NCBI RefSeq assembly: GCF_035046485.1
Contig: NC_085136.1
Coordinates: 157,592,754-157,656,753, forward strand
Length of the DNA stretch: 64,000 nucleotides
Source of the DNA: Aedes albopictus
Taxonomy: Eukaryota > Arthropoda > Insecta > Diptera > Culicidae
Direction: 5' to 3'
Shown here: piece after piece, positions 34,142 through 46,829 of the stretch
Layout: every line of letters starts with the position of its first letter
Position numbering within the stretch: the first letter of the stretch is position 1
Made by a program: the position numbers and the translations under genes
The notes under the pieces: model-generated
Seen by the model: the letters and a program-made list of their open reading frames with translations, nothing else
Database searches by the model: none
Told to the model about the DNA's origin: nothing

Positions 34142-34528
34142 CCAGGCTTGTCCGCACTGAGCGCATGAAAATTCTGCTCTTTGGATTTGCACCATCAAGC
34201 ACATCATAAATTAGAAATCTTTTCATCTTATCAGATAGAAGGATGTTGAAATATTGTAAATGTCATTTTGAACTGTCAAAAAACCGCACCGCAGAGCCAC
34301 ACGGAGCGCGCAAAGAGATTTTCACCCTGGTGAAAACACTCTAGTGAATTTCACTTTGAACGGCCTGTGTGGCGCTGCGGTGCGGTTTTTTGACAGTTCG
34401 AAATGACATTTACAATATGTCAACATCCTTCTATCTGATAAGATGAAAAGATATCTAATTTATGATGTGCTTGATGATGTAAATCCAAAGAGCAAAATTT
34501 TCATGCGCTCAGTGTGGACAAGCCTGGC
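34142..34528. mobile_element. Long-hairpin MITE, about 155-base arms
   Basis: ccaggcttgtcc at the left end and ggacaagcctgg at the right end bound arms that match through gcatgaaaattctgctcttt, cttttcatcttatcagatag and gacagt(t)/gcggttttttgaca words. A central unpaired part of about 70 bases remains. It lies 62 bases from the preceding hairpin element. Confidence 0.9.
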
Positions 34529-34559
34529 CAGGACTACTCTCTCCTCGACCCACTACTAA

Positions 34560-35712
34560 AACACATTCCTATGGTCGCCAAACCCTTCGTCTCTCCGGAA
34601 CCACCAAGAAGGTATTGCTTCAGAGAGGGGCTAGTGCACATCGCACCCTCAAGGTTAGCTGCGTAGCCTAGCAGCAACGAACATCGATGACTCGCCCTGG
34701 AGAGTCCATCACGGTAACATGCTGGCGCTTAGCCAGTTTCCCGAGTGGTCCTCGCCACTTCCTTTGTCCTCGGAAGGCTGGCAGAGTCAACCCCGCCCGC
34801 GCCCAACTGCTTTGCAGACATCAAAAACTGATGCCCACGTGCAACCCGATCTGACCTGCTGAAGGCAAGGGTATCACTACCCTTCAGGCCCTACCAGCTG
34901 CACCAGAAGGTTGCAGACAGCAGGGTCTCCACCTACCTCGACCCTTGCCGGGGACCCCTTTCCAACCGCGGGCTCGGATCCAACCCAGTAGACCGAGGCC
35001 ACGACAGCACCGCTACCGGGACTTCCTCTCCGCGGCCACTTAATCGCTGTTAGGGTCGATCTCGACCGCAGGGCACCGGTATGACCTACGAAGCCGACTT
35101 CGAACCCCTGGACCACCTCTTGTACTGCAGCTGGACTAGCCATTTTCCGAGTCCACGCGCCACCTCCTCTGTAGCTCCCAGACGATATGGGTGATAGCTG
35201 TTGAAACGGCGTTCCAGCTAACCTAATCCCTACACCCTCTGGACCAAATTGTCCGGAGTTGTGTTCTCCCCGCATGTGGCAAGCATGCGGTCACGCATTG
35301 TGCGAAAACGCGGACACACGAACAAAACGTGTTCCGCCGTTTCCTCTAAACCATTGCACACTGGGCATTCGGGAGAATCCGCATGCCCGAAACGGTGTAG
35401 ATACTGTCGGAAGCAACCATGACCTGTAAGGACCTGTGTCAGGTGGAATGTAACTTCCCCATGGCGCCTATTAATCCAACTATCTACTCTCGGTATCAAC
35501 CTATAGGTCCACCTGCCTTTGGTGGAACTGTCCCGCGCGCGCTGCCATTTGACCATGGAGGCCATCCTGGCAGTCCTGAGTATGCCTCTTAAGCCGCGCA
35601 TTTCGAAGCACTCCATGTCCTCACTGATAAGAATGCTGATAGGCACCATACCAGTAATTACGCAGAGAGCGTCGTTTAGTTCTACATTTGTCACAAGAGC
35701 AACCTGATTTTG
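34560..35712 (-). pseudogene. R1-clade LINE, 3' end
   Basis: A - strand frame from about 35700 encodes the C-terminal part of an R1-clade ORF2: ALCVITGMVPISILISED, GRWTYRLIPRVDSWINRRHG, HLTQVLTGHGCFRQYLHRFG and the CCHC knuckle C-P-V-C...H-V-L-F-V-C. It shifts frame near 35240. The rest, to about 34560, is G/C-rich 3' sequence and frame debris. The RT domain is missing, so the copy is 5' truncated near 35712. Confidence 0.8.
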
Positions 35713-36112
35713 ACCGACTTAACAGTAGGAAATTAAATCCCATGGACGACTGTCGTGAAGTGATTCCACAATCCTCTGCGGTTTCTGAGAGTACGGCCTC
35801 GGGGTTTGCCATCGAACCTCTCGTTTTGGTCGTGACCACGCTGCTGGAATCGCCCTACAGATTCATATTTTAAGTCTGACAGAGACTTTCGAAGGACGTC
35901 CAATCGCGGGACTTAATCTCCTTATTCAAAGCCAGAATAGTCGCTTCGCAAACCTCTTGCCAGTGCTTGAAAAATGAAGCGTTTTTCTCCACACGAAGCA
36001 AAATTTGTTCCTATTTATCCGGCGCTTTTCAATCCAGGGCGGTAGCTATATGCCTTCATTGGGTAACATGCTTCAGTAATGGGAGAATGAGCAATCAAGT
36101 TTATTACCGTGC
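35713..36112. other. No gene seen
   Basis: Noncoding; a 61-codon frame is not recognised. Confidence 0.35.
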
Positions 36113-36734
36113 CATGCCCTAATACCGTGTGCCTCCTAATACCGTGTATTTGACAAAAAACTCAAATATTTTACAAAGTGTATCATTTTTTTAACTAAGT
36201 AACTAGTTCAATCATTAGCATATTAAACCTTCTTAAGTTAGGCGTGATAAATTTGGCACATATTTACAAAAACAAGCAATTGAAAATATTTACAGAATGT
36301 GAGTGCAAAGTACCAATACACGGTATTAGGGCATGGTTCCTTTTGTGTTCCAAATACCGTGTTTCGGCTAAAACTTGCAAACTGAAAATATTATTGATAA
36401 TTTTTTCTTTATGAATCAATTGCACGAACCTCTAGGCAACGTTTAACGCAGAGGTTCTTTTAAGTATGAACTTAGTATGATTGATATAGTGATGATTCAA
36501 AGGACCACCAATGTATGCGGGTCGCATACACGGTATTAGGAACAATGCTATGTTGTACAATTTCGATTTTAACAATGGATTAAACTTTGGGAATTCCATT
36601 AAAAATATTTATTATACATAATACACACAATAAGCAATAATTTAGCGTTTGAAAAATCAAGAATCATGGATTATTGATTTTTACAGGGCTCTTTGAAGTG
36701 AAGAGCATCCTTAAGGTCACGGTATTAGGGCATG
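36113..36734. mobile_element. MITE with catgccctaataccgtg ends
   Basis: The 17-base ends catgccctaataccgtg and cacggtattagggcatg are perfect reverse complements. The interior repeats the core ataccgtg/cacggtat at about 36139, 36317, 36353 and 36528; the copy at 36317-36336 repeats the full terminal word cacggtattagggcatgg. 622 bases, noncoding. Confidence 0.8.
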
Positions 36735-36829
36735 GCATGTACTGAGAGTGAGAAACCATGATTAGGCTGGTGGCTTTGGTGACCGATTAGAAACAGCCGA
36801 TCACAGTACAGTGGTTCAGTTTTTCTTTA

Positions 36830-37650
36830 CGTGCCGCTCACGTTCCACGAATACCGGCTTATCCAAGTGCGAGGCACGGTGAAGGCTAGGTGTTTCGCTC
36901 AATTCAGATCCCATTGAGACCACTAACCTCGGCCTATCAACTCCTATACGCTATCCCTACCTCTGCGTGGCACCGGCCACAGCGCGAGATGCTGTAGGGA
37001 AGATCGGGTAACCAACCCCAGTAGGAACTTTGATCATAGGCTGTACGGGAAACTGGTGGAGGATGGAGGGGGTGTTTGCTTCTGGAAACCTGAGCGTCTG
37101 TTCTCCAGGAGGAGCGGCTTACAACAGCGTCTGATCCCCGTGTTAGAGGTGGCTAATTGACCTCCGAGTGTCAGGAAAGGACTCTCAGCTGAACTGTGCA
37201 CTATAGTCCTTCGGTAAGTAGGAGCGTCTGGCCCTACGACTCATCAGCAGTAAAAAAGCATTGAAACGAAAAATCAGAAACTCTTGTTGATTCAGTTTTA
37301 TCTTGAATTTGATGTAATACTAAATAAATGGGAAGAATGACCGAAGTGCGAGCTCAGCCATCCATAATGGCTGCCAATGAACCTCTAGGTGGCCTAGATG
37401 TTAGATGACTGCTATAATACTGTAAGGCATATAAACATAAACATAGGTTGCACATCGGCGTTGCTTTGCTCTATCTTTTGATTTTAATTTGAATGTTTCA
37501 AGTGAGATCAGTAATGCTGCAGCATGAAACCCGGTAGAACGTGGAAAGATACAAGCCGAAGCGGAAGTATCTAGCTTGCCACTTTCAAGAGAAACAATAG
37601 ATCGAGAAGATGAAGAACAGTTGAACATAAAACCAACTCGGCACAAGGGC
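36830..37650 (+). mobile_element. LINE 5' region and RTE linker fragments
   Basis: 36830-37320 reads like the 5' untranslated sequence of a mosquito LINE (ggaggatggagggggtgttt, gaggtggctaattgacctcc, aaaaagcattgaaacg). 37480-37640 carries the RTE linker words also found at 7600-7750 and 25100 (gctgcagcatgaaacccggt, agaacgtggaaag). No open frame. Assignment rests on word similarity only. Confidence 0.4.
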
Positions 37651-38342
37651 CATCTTGAACGCTTTGATTGATGATGAGGATTGCATTTCACTGACTAGTT
37701 CAGATTTATTCTTCCCCATAACCAAAAAACCAGGACCAACCCTGGCATACTATCACTACCCTCATTTGCTTCATGTCGCTGTTGCGGAATGTTGTCCACT
37801 TGCCCCGGCTGAACTCGGTCCCTTTCCGGTTCACATCTCATCTCCTCAGCACCTCTATAGCCAGTCATCGAGGACTCCAACACAGACCGGGAAGAGCCAA
37901 AGTCACAAACATTGCACTTGACAGACTGTTTGGGACAATATTAAAATTCCAGTTCATGAATGGTGTCTCTTCTCTGACTTTACTGGCTGCTGGCTGGCAA
38001 TTTTCACAGTCAGTCCCGATGACGGTTCCAGAGTCAGAGCATGACGATGCAGTCTTTGTGTGGCCTGACGCCGTATTCGATTGCTGTTCGAGGGTATGTT
38101 GTATGTAGATGCAAAATGTGTGGACGGAGGAGACGTTAGCTGGACGACGGTCGAAAAATAGCTGTGTGTAGTAAGTTTAGTTAAGAGATTAATACTATTT
38201 GCTTTCAAAACACTGCTACTGTTCGAACAAAACCTGTGAGCCTAAAGGGACACTGATAAATTTTAGGAGAAAATAAACTTCACTACCTTAAAGTCATTAA
38301 TTTAAATACAATTTATGAATATTTACCTTAATGGTCAAAAGA
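37651..38342. other. No certain gene
   Basis: Two overlapping + strand frames of 88 and 111 codons (37655-38108) have no recognisable content. Confidence 0.3.
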
Positions 38343-38355
38343 AAGCTTTTTAGTT

Positions 38356-38635
38356 CTCTCTCTCTTCTTGGCGTAACGTCCTCACTGGGACAAAGCCTGG
38401 TTCTCAGCTTAGTGTTCTATGAGCACTTCCACAGTTATTAACTGAGAGCTTCCTCTGCCAATGACCATTTTGCATGCGTATATCGTGTGGCAGGCACGAA
38501 GATACTCTATGCCCAAGGAAGTCAAGAAAATTTCCTTTACGAAAAGATCCTGGACCGACCGGGAATCGAACCCGTCACCCTCAGCATGGTCATGCTGAAT
38601 ACCCGTGCGTTTACCGCCTCGGCTATATGGGCCCT
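38356..38635 (-). mobile_element. Feilai-like SINE, copy 2
   Basis: Reading the - strand from 38635: a tRNA-like head with box A (tagccgaggcggtaaacg) and box B (gggttcgattcc), the body words ctgtggaagtgctcatagaa and gtcccagtgaggacgttacg, and a gag-rich tail. It is flanked by the 13-base duplication aagctttttagtt (38343-38355 and 38636-38648). Confidence 0.93.
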
Positions 38636-38840
38636 AAGCTTTTTAGTTATTAACTATGAAAATGCTCATTGAGCAGATACGCAGGGACATTACATTAAAA
38701 AGAAGACATAGAAGAAAAAAAATAAAAAATAAACTATCAAAAATAAGATAAAGAAAGAGACGAAGCATTACCCTTGGTCGAGAATATAATGCAAAATCTG
38801 CCGAAGCCATCGTATTCATATCAGTTCACAGGTCATAACC

Positions 38841-39146
38841 TACACACTTGAATTAAATCGCCGACCTCAGCAAACGGATTGCCGAGAATCCAACAGCCGA
38901 GAATCCGGTAATATTTTTTACTGAATCTCGGTAAAAGTTTTACCGAGATGTCGTCGAAACTTTGCCGAGATCTCGGTAATCCAACTTTTTACCGAGATTT
39001 CGGCAAAGTTCACCGAGACTCGGTAATGGTTTGCCGAAATTTCGGTAAAATTTTTACCGAGAATCAGTAAATATTTTACTGAGATATCAGCTGTTGGATT
39101 CTCGGTGAACCGTTTACCGAGATCAATTTCTGAATTTAAGTGTGTA
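38841..39146. mobile_element. MITE built of ttaccgaga/tctcggtaa palindromes
   Basis: The ends tacacactt(g/a)aatt and aatttaagtgtgta are inverted, and the inner ends gagaatccaacagc/gctgttggattctc continue the symmetry. Between them about ten copies of ttaccgaga or tctcggtaa alternate in orientation, giving many nested small hairpins. 306 bases. Confidence 0.8.
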
Positions 39147-40301
39147 TGCCTGTCAGTCTCCATCTGATAAATTTCATGTGTAAAGCATATTTTTTTACAG
39201 TGCTCTGCATATTCCCCAGAAATCAGATCTAGCTCTTTTCCAACTCTCCACAAAAACTTCAACACCACCGCTCAAATCCAGACAGACTCTGTTTGCCTCT
39301 TTCGTTCGAATCGAAGGGCAGTACCAAAGGTCGTATGTGTTTATTATTTTATGCTTTTCAACTTGCTGTTGGCACGGTTCATCTTCTTCCAGGATGCATC
39401 TTTCAAATCCCACGAGGACATCCACTTTGGAACTACAATTCCGGTAACATGTAGGAAACTGCTTTACGGATACACCGTATACTAGCTGACAATCACCTCA
39501 CATGATACAGTGAACTCGTCTTTTAGCGTTACCGGAGAAAAAGTTTGAATTCAACGAACTGATTGAGACGACAGTAGAATCTACTGTTAGAAGCGGGAGG
39601 AACGTGTACGCTCTTCGGACGATCATTTGCTTGCCCATTGCCTCAAAAGGGACTCTTTATTCACCATTCTGGTCTGTTGGCGTACGCATTGACTCTCACC
39701 TGGTGTTGGCCAGTAAACTACGAACAATAACAAAATCCCCCTTCCGCGTGGGTTCGAATAACTTTTCCTGTGCCAATGCAGTTGGAAAATAGTAAAATGC
39801 ACATAAATAGGATTTATTTTATTTCTGAATTTCGTCACCGGCTGCTGTCGCCAACAAAAAGATCCTGGACAGAAATAGTACATGCTGTCAGTTTGAAACA
39901 GTAAAAAAAATAAATAATTGCAAAGAAAATACCATTGCTTTCACGTGGTTCATTACCCACGTTGGCAACGTCTAGTCTAGATCATCATATAAGACCTAAA
40001 CGCACAGGTAGGTCAGGAGAAGGAATTCAGCTTGACGATTGGAAAGTACAATGCCTACCAACTGATGCACGAAAAGGGCCTTCGGCTGATTGATATTTCC
40101 GCCTCCAAGAATAAAATCATTCGTAGCACCCGTCTGGAGATTACATATGTATAGCAGATGGAAGCCCAAATCGACGATACCATCGCAGAGCATGCTGCTC
40201 TGTCATTCGGTTACTGGTCACTACTTGATCTACCAGTCTTCTACAGCGTCTATTGCCTCTATGGCCAATTCTTCTTCTTCTTGTGATTCATCGATGAACT
40301 A
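39147..40301. other. About 1.1 kb, no gene seen
   Basis: Noncoding; a 116-codon - strand frame near 38918-39268 mostly translates the adjacent MITE. Confidence 0.35.
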
Positions 40302-40586
40302 TTAACCTTCCGCAACTCTCGCGGTTGACTAGGTACCTGCGTCAGCACCACGCTAATGCTGAGTACAAAAAGCGAGATTTTTTCAACGTGTTGTACAAAA
40401 TACAACAGCGCGATCGCTCGTGGGTTAAAAAAGTTTCTAAAAGCTTGTTTATATACCTTTCGAATGACGTATCCGACGTAGAAAAGTTGATTGTAAAAGT
40501 ATTAAAGAACGCCACATTAAAAAAAATCAAATTTTCTCCACACAAACCGTTCTATACAAAAAAAGGTTTCGCTTCGGGACTACACT
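40302..40586 (+). repeat. Dispersed repeat head plus unidentified frame
   Basis: 40302-40370 (ttaaccttccg...gctaatgctgagtacaaaa) recurs in reverse at 42109-42168 inside the hAT element. The open frame at 40325-40591 (88 codons, lysine-rich, KKVSKSLFIYLSNDV) begins inside this repeat and runs into the next MITE. It is not recognised and may be a fragment. Confidence 0.45.
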
Positions 40587-41551
40587 CATAGCACAATTAT
40601 GGGTCACTCAAGGAACAATCATTTCATAATATGAATCGTTTTACATACAATTTCATTATTTTTATTTTATATTCTCTTCATTGAAATTCCTTTTTATTGT
40701 TTTATATAAAAATTTGATTGTAAAATTCACTATAGACGGTGAAAATTACTAAAATGTTGGTGAGTAATGAAAACCACAATAATGGGTCAAAATTGGCTGT
40801 GTAACAATTATGGGTCAATTTATTTATTTATTTATTTGTATTTGTTGCCTATTATGGGTCACTCAAGAGGAATCGGCTCAACAATAATGTTTTGTCTATT
40901 TTTTCACTGAATAATCACTTATTCTCGATAGATCAAATATAGTAGAATTTAAAACTGTTCTCAAACCTCTTAACAAAGCGTGTTTTCACGATTTGGAATC
41001 AATTTTTCAAAATTGGGACAAAATCTTCAACACAACCACAGATAAACGCCTAAAAGTATGCAATGCCCATGTACACAGAACTGTCAATATTATGCTGCAC
41101 AAAAAGTGACCCATAATTGTGTGATTTTCGGTGTTCCTTGGTACAATAATAAGTCACCTAAATTTTGCCTGAAATAAGCTTTGATTAGCTGCAGTCACAT
41201 GAATTTCTACATTTAGAACGTTAATTATACCTTTGTTCTGCTAACGATACCATTTTGCACTTGAAAATCACTGAATCTCGCTTTTACAGAGCTTACGAAA
41301 GCAGCGCACGCACTTTCCGATATTCAAAATCGATGCGTTACTTTGACAGATGGTTTTGCGCCGCACACAAAAATATCGAAAATATGTATATTTGGACGTA
41401 TAAGCCCGTGTGCGATACGTATAGTGACACAAAACAAATCAACTTATAAACGAAAAATTAAAATGGCTAACAAAAGCTTGCAATTAATTTATATTTATCT
41501 ATTAAAGTGAAAAGTGACTAATAATTGTGTGTGACCCATAATTGTGCTATG
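40587..41551. mobile_element. MITE with catagcacaattatgggtca ends
   Basis: The ends catagcacaattatgggtca and tgacccataattgtgctatg are inverted over at least 20 bases. The word aattatgggtca or its complement recurs inside near 40781, 40803, 40850 and 41107. No transposase. A related worn segment (agcgtgttttcacaaattgg) lies at about 41705, just outside the right end. Confidence 0.75.
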
Positions 41552-42005
41552 ACTGTACTTTTATGCGTTTGTTTAAGATCCCTGGGATTTATTGAAATCA
41601 AATTTGGCTACTACTTGCTCTATTCTGCAATAAAATTGGCGGTAGCCACTTTTCTCGGTGGATCAATCATCGTAGTGTCTAAGTCTAGTCTTGGATCCCT
41701 TAGCAAAGCGTGTTTTCACAAATTGGAATCCATTTTGCAAATTGGAGCAGAAGTCCTTATACCACAGAGAACAGTCATCCAGGCTAGAACAAATTTCATT
41801 CAGAAAGTTGTGTAAGGATTTGAAACTTCACTTGAGTAAGGTTGCAAACCAATACACAATAACAACACTAACGCCGCCGAACACCATATTGCCACAGTCA
41901 GTGATCAATTAAAACATTTCAAGTTGTGAATTAAATTTATATGGGAAATTAACCGATTGCAGCGCCACGCTATTGCCACTTGTGTTGACGATGAAATATT
42001 CCTTA
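41552..42005. other. Flank with worn copy of the preceding MITE
   Basis: About 41690-41770 resembles about 40970-41030 in the MITE. No gene. It ends in the target duplication cacaaaat at 42006-42013. Confidence 0.4.
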
Positions 42006-42179
42006 CACAAAATCAGTGGCGTAGCTAGGAATTTGGGGACCCAGTGCGGAATCAAATTGGTGGGCCCCCATGAAAATACAGATGTAAAACATTAAAAATA
42101 TCTCATCTTTTGTACTCAGCATTAGCGTAATGCTGACAGTGGTGGCCAACTGGCTGACGGAAGGTTAAAAAATATGTAT

Positions 42180-45100
42180 TCCTTTATGAATTTCCTCGGG
42201 GATTTCTTCAAGGTTACATCCCAGAGCTCCATCCATGAGAGTAAGATTTTCTTCTAAATTTTATTTTTATCAATTTATTCAAGAATTGCATAAAGTAATC
42301 ATTTAGGAATTAGATAAAGATTGCTTTATCTTTTTCTATAAAAAAATGCTTGAAGAATAATGAGTCGTCAAGAATCTTTTAAGTTGATAATGTATCGCTG
42401 GCATTAAGTATTTCTCTAAGCACTCCTTCAGGAATTCTTACAGTGTTGTTTCCAAGGATGTTTTCAAAAGAACTTCGAAGTACTTCAAAGGATTCTTGCA
42501 CAGGTTTCATCGAGTGTTTCTTGAAACATTAAATGAACAAATTATGTTCAGGAAATCCACCAGGGATTCTATCAATTATATCTCTGAGGATTCATCTAGA
42601 AGATTATCCGTAGAATTCTTTACCCTCCCACGTTGTTAGTTTTTTTTCTTGCACCACGATGGCAAAGTATTCGTTCAGCGTGCCTGTCTGGGTCATATTG
42701 ACCCCAACATCCTGCTAGAGTAAAGAAATTCCAGAAAAAATACTACAAAAAAATTTCCAATAATACTTTTGGAATCAGATATTCTTTCAAGAAATTACAT
42801 CGCAATTCCGCCAGAGGAAAGTGAATTCTTCAAGGATTTCTTAATTATTCCCTCACATAACTTTTTCAGAGAATTCTCTAAAAGTTTATCTTAGCATTTC
42901 CTCAAGCATTCATCACTCATCTTGGCGTTCTTTTGAAGATTCAATAAGATTTTTTCCAAGGATTCCTTTCAGAAACGCTTTTTTAAATTTCTGCAAGGAT
43001 TTTTTAAGGAGTTTCTGTAAAATTTTACTATTATAGCTTCATTCTAGAATTCCACCACGAAATTTCCAAAGAATCCACTGGATATTTTTTTCAATCTTCA
43101 AAGATTCCTACAGAAATTCCTCTAAAAAAATCTCAGGGGAACTTCTGCTTCTGTTTTCAGGATTCCTTCAGGAGTTTTTGCAAGTATTTCTCTAGGAACT
43201 CTTCTAAAAATTTCTGTTGAGATTTTTTTATAAGATTCCTTCGAAATTCTTACGAGAAACCTTTTGAAAAATCGTTCAAAGTTTCCATCAAGCATCTCAT
43301 TCAGGAGTTTCACCAGAATTTATTAATGATTCTTCTAGAAATTCCTCAAAAAAAAAACGTTTAAAGAAATCTATGAGAATACCCGGTAGGGTCAACATGC
43401 CCTTATTAATCTTACAATTAATTAGTAATTTTTGTTATCATTCGTCCTCACTTCTATAAAAAATACAAAAGTAAGAAACAACACAAAAAGCGCTTCATTC
43501 CTTTGTTTTGAGTACGATGGAAATTGATGCGTATATGCTTAATAGTAAAGGAACAGATACCCTACCTTATTCAAAAATTTCTTCAGAGGTTTCTCCAACG
43601 TCCAACGAAGACTGTTTTGCCATTTTCTTCAGGAATTCTTTAAGAATGCCTAGAAGCATCCAAGATCCAAGCAAGGCTAAGATTTCAAAGAGAATATTTA
43701 TCGGGAATTCTTCAGGAATCGCTTCAAGAATTCCTACGAGAATTTTCCCTAGGACCTCTTAAATATTTTTCATCAAAATCTCTTGAAAATTATCAAGAGA
43801 TTCTTTCAGAATTCCTTCAAGGATCTTGTTTGAAATTGCAGAGGTTTCATCCATCGGATAAAGCATTCCTTGTTTAATATATTCAATGATTTCTCCAAGG
43901 ATTCCACCGAGGATTACTTTTGGGATTTTTTCAGGTTTCATTTAAAATGCTAAAGACTTCATCCAATAAACTCTCTTGCGATTTCTCCAAAGATTCGTTC
44001 AGAATTTATTAAAGTTTTCTCCTAGAATTTTCTAAATTGATTTCAGTCATATATTTCTAACCTTTCAGGACGCGGGCCTGTTTGAGCCCAAAACTACACC
44101 GTGCTCGCGCTGTATATGCCGAGCGAGGTTTTCTCGCAGTGTTGTACTATTTATAACGGCGCGTCTTGAATGGTTAAATTGATTTCCCCAGGTGTTTTAC
44201 AAAGAATTTTGTACAACAAATCTTTCGGGAATTCTATCATGCAAGGATTTCTTCATTTATTCATAAAATTACTCCTGCAATTTTTTTTCGATTATTCTTA
44301 CACAAGTTTCCCAAGAAATTCTATAGGAATTTCTCCAGAGAATGCTTTGGGTGTTTTTGCTAGAAATGCTTAAGAACTTCCTTTAATTAGCCATTCAAGG
44401 ATTCCTCCTCCAGTAATTTAAATAAAAAATATAATTCTTTCAAGCATTCTCACAGAAATTCCTTTGAAATTTCTTAAAATATTGTCGGGAATTGCTTTGT
44501 GATTTTTTTATGATATTCTTCGTGAACTTCTCTGGTAATCACATAGACGAACCAGCCAAGGACTGAAAGTCTCTTTAAAAAAGACAAATGATTAAATTAT
44601 TTTGTGAAAATTCCTTTGGTAATTCGTTTGATTGATTGATTTATCTTTATCATAGAGACTTTCAGCCCTTGGCTGGTGCGTCCCTAATTCTTTTGAGATG
44701 TTCTTCTTCCGTTCCGTTGCAAATTCTTGTTTTTTTTTTAATTCGCAAGAATGTATATCATAGAATTTCAAAAGTAATTCCGTAAAAAATTATAAAAAAA
44801 AAACAAAAGAATTCTCTGAGGAATTACCGGAGAAGTTTTCAAAAAAATGCCACGTTGATTTACAAACGAATTGTCTTAGAAAAATAAAATAAAAAAGTAT
44901 TTGTCAAATATATTAGCAAACGGACTGCCGGTGAAACTTTCAATGGAATTGCAGCAATAAATTTCCAAAGCGATTGCTTAAAAAAATCGAAAAGTAATGA
45001 TTTTCAAAAATAATAACCTAAATCAATTTCGAATATTATTGCCGTGAAATTTCCAAAAGAGTTACTGAAGCAAATTGCGAAGGAATGGCGAAAATAGTTT

Positions 45101-46780
45101 TCAAAAAAAAATTCCAGGAAAACACCAAAAATATTCTTATAGGAATTTTTGGATCAAATTAAATATAAAAATGCTGAAAGGCTTTCCAAGGAATTTGCCG
45201 AAAAAACTCCGCAAAAGATAATTCTAAAGATTTAGTCAGGTAACTGTCAGGTAATTCACCGAATGAATTACCAAAGTAAATTCCAAATGAATTGCCCCCT
45301 TTGGAATTGGCAAAGAAGTTTCCAGAATAGTTCCCAAAGTAATAACCAGAGATTTTTTTTAAAAAGGAGTTGTAAAAATCAACGAAAAGTGGCAGACGAA
45401 ATTTCTAAACAAATTTCCGTGGAAATAAAAAATCTGAACAACTTCGCAAAGCCATTGCTGAAGATTTAGATACTCCTTAATGAATTGCTGTACGGATTTT
45501 GAAAGTTGTTAATGAAAAAGATCCAAAAGAAATTTCCGAATACTTCAGAATTTAGCGTTTCCATCAGGATTTTTTCTACTGATACCTTAAAATATTTCTT
45601 TAGCGATAACACCAGTTTCTTCCGGACTCCCTTAACGAAACTTCTTAAAATGTTTCTTACGATACCATCAAGCATTTGTTCCAAGTAAAGGAGCTCCAAG
45701 AACTCTTTCTAGGATATCTTTTACGACTTTTCTAGGATCTACTTCAATGACTTTTTTACAAATTCCTTCAAGATTTCCTTCAAAAGTTGCTACAGCGATT
45801 GCTTCGGGAACTCCTCCATGCGTTTCTTAAGGAATATCTTCAGAAATATGTAATTTCCAAGAATTCCATAAAAAGTTTTTTGTTAATTTCCACAAACGAT
45901 TCCTTTGGGACTATCCCACATAATCATTTCGGCAATTTTCCAGAATAATCTTTCAGGAACTCTTTCAAGCATTGTTTTTTTTTCAATTTCTTTAAGAATT
46001 CATTTTACAACGCCTCAAAAGGTTTTTATTGAAGTCCTTTTAAGGATTTCTTACGAATTTGTTCAAGCCTTTCTTTAGTTATACCTGCAGGGATTTCTTC
46101 GGAAATTCTTCCAATAACTGCTGTAGGAAATTGTCCAAAGATTCCAATTGAAGATTCAATATTTTTCTCCAAGGATTTTTTTTCAAGCCACGTTACAAAG
46201 ATTCCTTCAGGGATTTCTCAAAGCATTCCTTCATATAACACATTCATGCCTAAAGGATTCATGCAGAAATTTCCCTGGGGGGGGAGGGGGTTTGGAATCC
46301 TACAGAAATACCCTCAATGGCTCACCTCCAAGGAAATATATAGGAATACTTTTGAAGATTATTTGTTTGATTTACTTCAAAGTATTTGAGAGGAATTATT
46401 TGAGGTTTTCGTTTGAGAAATAATCTAGGCATTTCATTATTAGTTCTTCCAAAAATACTTTTGCTTTCAAAATTCTTCAGGAATCCTTTACGTAAATCCT
46501 CAAAGTACTCCTAGTGTTTCTAGTACTACTTCATAGTACTGTAGTAATCCTTCAAGAATGTCACCAAATATACCTCCAAAATTAACCCAATGACTCTTTC
46601 CGCATACAATTTGGAATTCATCTAGACGATTCTTCAAAGATTTCTTAAGAAATTCCTTCACAAATTCTTTCAAAAAACCCTCCAAAAATCCTCCGAAAAT
46701 TCCTTCAAGCATTTCTCCAAGGATTGCTTCGGGAATTCCTCCAAAATTCCTTTAGAAAATCTCCCAACGATCCATTCAGG
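42180..46780. repeat. Degenerate ggaattcctt-type array, forward arm
   Basis: Thousands of bases are made of shuffled words such as aggaattcttc, aaggatttct, gaattcctcc and ttccttcagg with a loose 12 to 24-base period. Open frames here translate into F/L/K/E-rich or I/P/E/G-rich repeats and are not genes. Confidence 0.85.
44546..44682. mobile_element. Short MITE inside the array
   Basis: gacgaaccagccaaggactg...gaaagtctct on the left is mirrored by agagactttcagcccttggctggtgcgtc on the right. 137 bases, inserted in the array. Confidence 0.75.
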
Positions 46781-46829
46781 TATAGCTCTAAGCATGATCT
46801 CGGATTTCATAAAAGATATTATCCATGAG

